Shown piece after piece: positions 6,707 to 7,343 of a stretch of DNA of 7,343 bases. Both the position numbers and the translations under genes were made by a program. Below the pieces are notes generated by a model, which saw only the letters and a program-made list of their open reading frames with translations, did not search any database and was not told the origin of the DNA. How positions within the stretch are numbered: the first letter of the stretch is position 1; the number at the start of each line of letters is the position of its first letter. Source of the stretch: Candidatus Omnitrophota bacterium (GTDB lineage Bacteria > Omnitrophota > Gorgyraeia > B26-G9); the NCBI GenBank assembly GCA_023136735.1, contig JAGLQQ010000094.1:1-7343 (forward strand), given 5' to 3'.

Positions 6707-6804
6707 TAGCGATTGATAAATGATAGCGGCTAGCGTAAAGCGTTTAGCGGTTAGACAACAATCTTTTGTAAGCTAATCGCTAGTCCCTATATACGCTATA
6801 CGCT
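6707..6804. repeat. TAGCG word repeat forming a long inverted repeat after gltX
   Basis: TAGCG occurs at 6707, 6724, 6731 and 6745, and its complement CGCTA at 6778 and 6794. Arms 6732-6746 and 6790-6804 match as an inverted repeat at 13 of 15 positions. The inner arms 6747-6754 and 6773-6780 add 8 pairs with one G·T. The tip ACAA (6755-6758)/TTGT (6766-6769) closes the loop. It begins 7 bases after the gltX stop and could act as a 3' mRNA stem, but no U-tract follows. Confidence 0.55.
6766..6793 (+). promoter_or_regulatory. Possible promoter before the tRNA-Gln copies
   Basis: TTGTAA (6766-6771) and TATATA (6788-6793) are spaced 16 bases apart, and a start near 6800 would fall just before the tRNA-Gln relic at 6812. 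It lies inside the inverted repeat 6732-6804, so its AT composition could be incidental. It is the only promoter-like pair I found upstream of either tRNA-Gln copy. Confidence 0.3.
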
Positions 6805-6811
6805 GAAATTA

Positions 6812-6824
6812 TTGCCCCGTGGTG
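6812..6824 (+). pseudogene. tRNA-Gln relic, 5' fragment
   Basis: These 13 bases (TTGCCCCGTGGTG) are identical to 7049-7061, the start of the intact tRNA-Gln: acceptor 5' strand, positions 8-9 and the first D-stem bases. The copy breaks here and resumes at 6895 after a 70-base stem-loop. Confidence 0.7.
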
Positions 6825-6894
6825 CCATGAACCAGAAAGGCCTGAATTGCTGCGCAATTAAGAAATAAGCAGGCCTTACGGTGCATGGTTAAAA
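6825..6894. repeat. 70-base stem-loop inserted in the tRNA-Gln relic
   Basis: CCATG (6825-6829) pairs with CATGG (6884-6888), ACC (6831-6833) with GGT (6880-6882), and AAGGCCTG (6837-6844) with CAGGCCTT (6870-6877). An inner hairpin AATTG/CAATT (6845-6849/6855-6859) sits in the loop. The structure begins at the exact base where similarity to tRNA-Gln breaks and ends 6 bases before similarity resumes, so it behaves as an insertion. The left arm 6827-6837 is also the perfect complement of the tRNA-Gln anticodon loop region 7081-7091. It carries no ORF and may be a small palindromic repeat element. Confidence 0.6.
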
Positions 6895-6915
6895 TAATTG
6901 GCAACATGAATGATT
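6895..6915 (+). pseudogene. tRNA-Gln relic, D-loop to anticodon-stem fragment
   Basis: This stretch matches 7062-7082 of the intact tRNA-Gln at 19 of 21 positions, covering the D-loop (TAATTGGCAACA is exact) and the 5' anticodon stem. Similarity then fades and no normal T-arm or 3' acceptor strand follows, so this copy cannot make a normal tRNA. Together with 6812-6824 it reconstitutes the 5' half of tRNA-Gln once the 70-base stem-loop is removed. Confidence 0.65.
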
Positions 6916-6920
6916 GTTTA

Positions 6921-6996
6921 CCCCTGAATCGAACTCGTGTCGTGAACCGAACTGTGTTCTGGTTCTGCGATGGTCTGGTTCACGGTTGGTTTAGGG
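6921..6996. repeat. Antisense T-arm-like sequence within an imperfect hairpin
   Basis: On the - strand 6921-6936 reads GAGTTCGATTCAGGGG, which resembles a tRNA T-loop with flanking stem bases. On the + strand CGTGAACC (6941-6948) pairs perfectly with GGTTCACG (6977-6984), and outer CCCT/AGGG segments extend the stem. The loop repeats TCTGGTTC (6959-6966 and again 6975-6982), a word also found in the tRNA-Gln anticodon region (7082-7089). This looks like scrambled tRNA-Gln fragments; function is unknown. Confidence 0.35.
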
Positions 6997-7049
6997 TAAT
7001 TGATAAAATCAGCTGATGCTGCGAGAAACATTAAAGAATTTGTAAAATT

Positions 7050-7124
7050 TGCCCCGTGGTGTAATTGGCAACACGGATGATTCTGGTTCATTTGTTCATG
7101 GTTCGAGTCCATGCGGGGCAGCCA
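7050..7124 (+). tRNA. tRNA-Gln (anticodon CTG)
   Basis: This is a complete 75-base tRNA. Acceptor strands TGCCCCG (7050-7056) and CGGGGCA (7114-7120) pair perfectly, followed by discriminator G and an encoded CCA (7122-7124). The D-stem is GTGT/ACAC. The anticodon stem GATGA/TCATT has one G·T pair and encloses the loop TTCTGGT, giving anticodon CTG (7083-7085), which reads CAG. The T-arm is CATGG-TTCGAGT-CCATG. An intrinsic terminator follows directly. No strong promoter is visible in the 50 bases before it, so it may be transcribed from upstream, possibly with gltX. Partial copies of this gene occur upstream (6812-6915) and downstream in antisense (7160-7181). Confidence 0.96.
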
Positions 7125-7160
7125 AAAAAATAACCTCCTTTTTTAAGGAGGTATTTTTTT
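7125..7160. terminator. Rho-independent terminator after tRNA-Gln
   Basis: ACCTCCTT (7133-7140) and AAGGAGGT (7145-7152) form a perfect 8-bp stem with a TTTT loop, followed by ATTTTTTT. A run of A immediately precedes the stem, so the structure can also work on the - strand. It lies directly behind the encoded CCA of tRNA-Gln. Confidence 0.9.
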
Positions 7161-7181
7161 GCCCAGAATGGATTCGAACCA
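7160..7181 (-). repeat. Antisense copy of the tRNA-Gln T-arm and acceptor end
   Basis: Read on the - strand, these 22 bases match tRNA-Gln 7099-7120 (3' T-arm and acceptor strand) at 19 of 22 positions without gaps. The copy lies just beyond the terminator, in the opposite orientation. Its altered T-stem is poorly paired and no matching tRNA 5' half is found, so it is a fragment rather than a gene. Confidence 0.65.
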
Positions 7182-7343
7182 AAAGGGGTATGGGGAGATT
7201 GTCCCCATGCTTTCGGGGTAACAGTGAATGAAATGAGCACCATAGGGGCAGAGCCCCTTGGGGAGTGAGACATCTGAGCACGGCCCTGTTTCCCCAGGGT
7301 TAGCGGAAGGTGCGACATGACGGTTTGATGTTCTGCGGGGCAG
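7182..7343. other. GC-rich hairpin-rich DNA, no gene recognised
   Basis: Composition rises to about 56% GC by hand count, clearly above the neighbouring spacers. Three short perfect hairpins are visible: ATGGGGA/TCCCCAT (7190-7196/7202-7208), AGGGGC/GCCCCT (7244-7249/7253-7258) and CCCTG/CAGGG (7284-7288/7295-7299). Open frames on the - strand run straight through the terminator and tRNA-Gln and have no recognisable domain or start signal, so no CDS is called. The region may be a dispersed repeat or structured RNA element; it is cut by the window end. Confidence 0.35.
7334..7343 (+). repeat. Direct repeat of the tRNA-Gln 3' end at the window edge
   Basis: TGCGGGGCAG here is identical to 7112-7121, the acceptor 3' strand and discriminator of tRNA-Gln. 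Weaker similarity extends upstream (GGTT and GA of the T-loop; 17 of 25 positions overall). It could mark another tRNA-Gln copy or an att-like duplication. What follows is outside the window. Confidence 0.4.

Larger units (their letters stand above)
6700..7049. other. Non-coding repeat and tRNA-relic zone between gltX and tRNA-Gln
   Basis: No credible protein gene is present in these 350 bases. In order they contain a TAGCG-word inverted repeat (6707-6804), the 5' piece of a tRNA-Gln copy (6812-6824), a 70-base stem-loop (6825-6894), the continuation of that tRNA copy (6895-6915), an antisense T-arm-like stretch (6921-6936) inside an imperfect hairpin (6922-6996), and about 50 bases leading into the intact tRNA-Gln where I see no clear promoter. 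Confidence 0.6.

Noticed and set aside
6732..6804. gltX intrinsic terminator
   Set aside because: The inverted repeat is long and imperfect and no U-tract follows its right arm.
6918..7318. Several 60-76 residue open frames on both strands around tRNA-Gln
   Set aside because: They run through the tRNA, its terminator and hairpins, and have no start signal or recognisable domain.
7160..7343. tmRNA or other large structured RNA on the - strand, with T-arm-like end at 7160-7181
   Set aside because: The T-stem is poorly paired, the opposite end does not give a 7-bp acceptor stem, and no tag-peptide frame or known RNA core was recognised.

Overview
The window looks like bacterial chromosome of a housekeeping type. 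It has five intact protein genes, all on the + strand, two intact tRNA genes with encoded CCA ends, and unusually repeat-rich spacers. No phage, IS transposase, CRISPR or plasmid gene is visible. Coding sequence is moderately AT-rich. The organism cannot be fixed from sequence reading alone. The TPP motif variant in Dxs (GDA in place of GDG), which I recall from Chlamydiae, and the AT-rich 'word repeat' spacers are compatible with an uncultured PVC-related lineage such as Omnitrophota, but this is a low-confidence guess.

Layout. 1-160: promoter and tRNA-Leu(CAG). 161-374: leader with inverted repeats. 375-1476: prfB (release factor 2), read through a programmed +1 frameshift at an in-frame UGA. 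1556-2800 and 2914-3147: xseA and xseB, the two subunits of exonuclease VII, separated by a 113-base spacer with a strong palindrome. 3178-5067: dxs, first enzyme of the MEP isoprenoid pathway. 5068-5373: AT-rich spacer of degenerate short repeats. 5374-6699: gltX, a glutamyl-tRNA synthetase lacking the usual zinc-type insertion. 6700-7049: repeat and relic zone holding a broken copy of tRNA-Gln split by a 70-base stem-loop. 7050-7124: intact tRNA-Gln(CTG), followed by a clear terminator. 7160-7343: an antisense copy of the tRNA-Gln 3' end, then GC-rich hairpin DNA ending at the window edge in a repeat of the tRNA-Gln 3' end.

How the genes relate. prfB-xseA-xseB-dxs form a plausible co-directional transcription unit (gaps 79, 113 and 30 bases), reminiscent of the xseB-ispA-dxs cluster of other bacteria but without ispA between xseB and dxs. 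gltX is separated by a 306-base spacer and is probably expressed on its own, with tRNA-Gln next downstream. If this GluRS is non-discriminating, the tRNA would be its substrate, but the sequence alone does not decide that.

The most unusual content is non-coding. Fragments of tRNA genes lie beside their intact parents, repeatedly in antisense orientation, after both tRNA-Leu and tRNA-Gln. One tRNA-Gln copy is interrupted in its D-stem by a clean 70-base hairpin, one arm of which is the exact complement of the tRNA-Gln anticodon loop.
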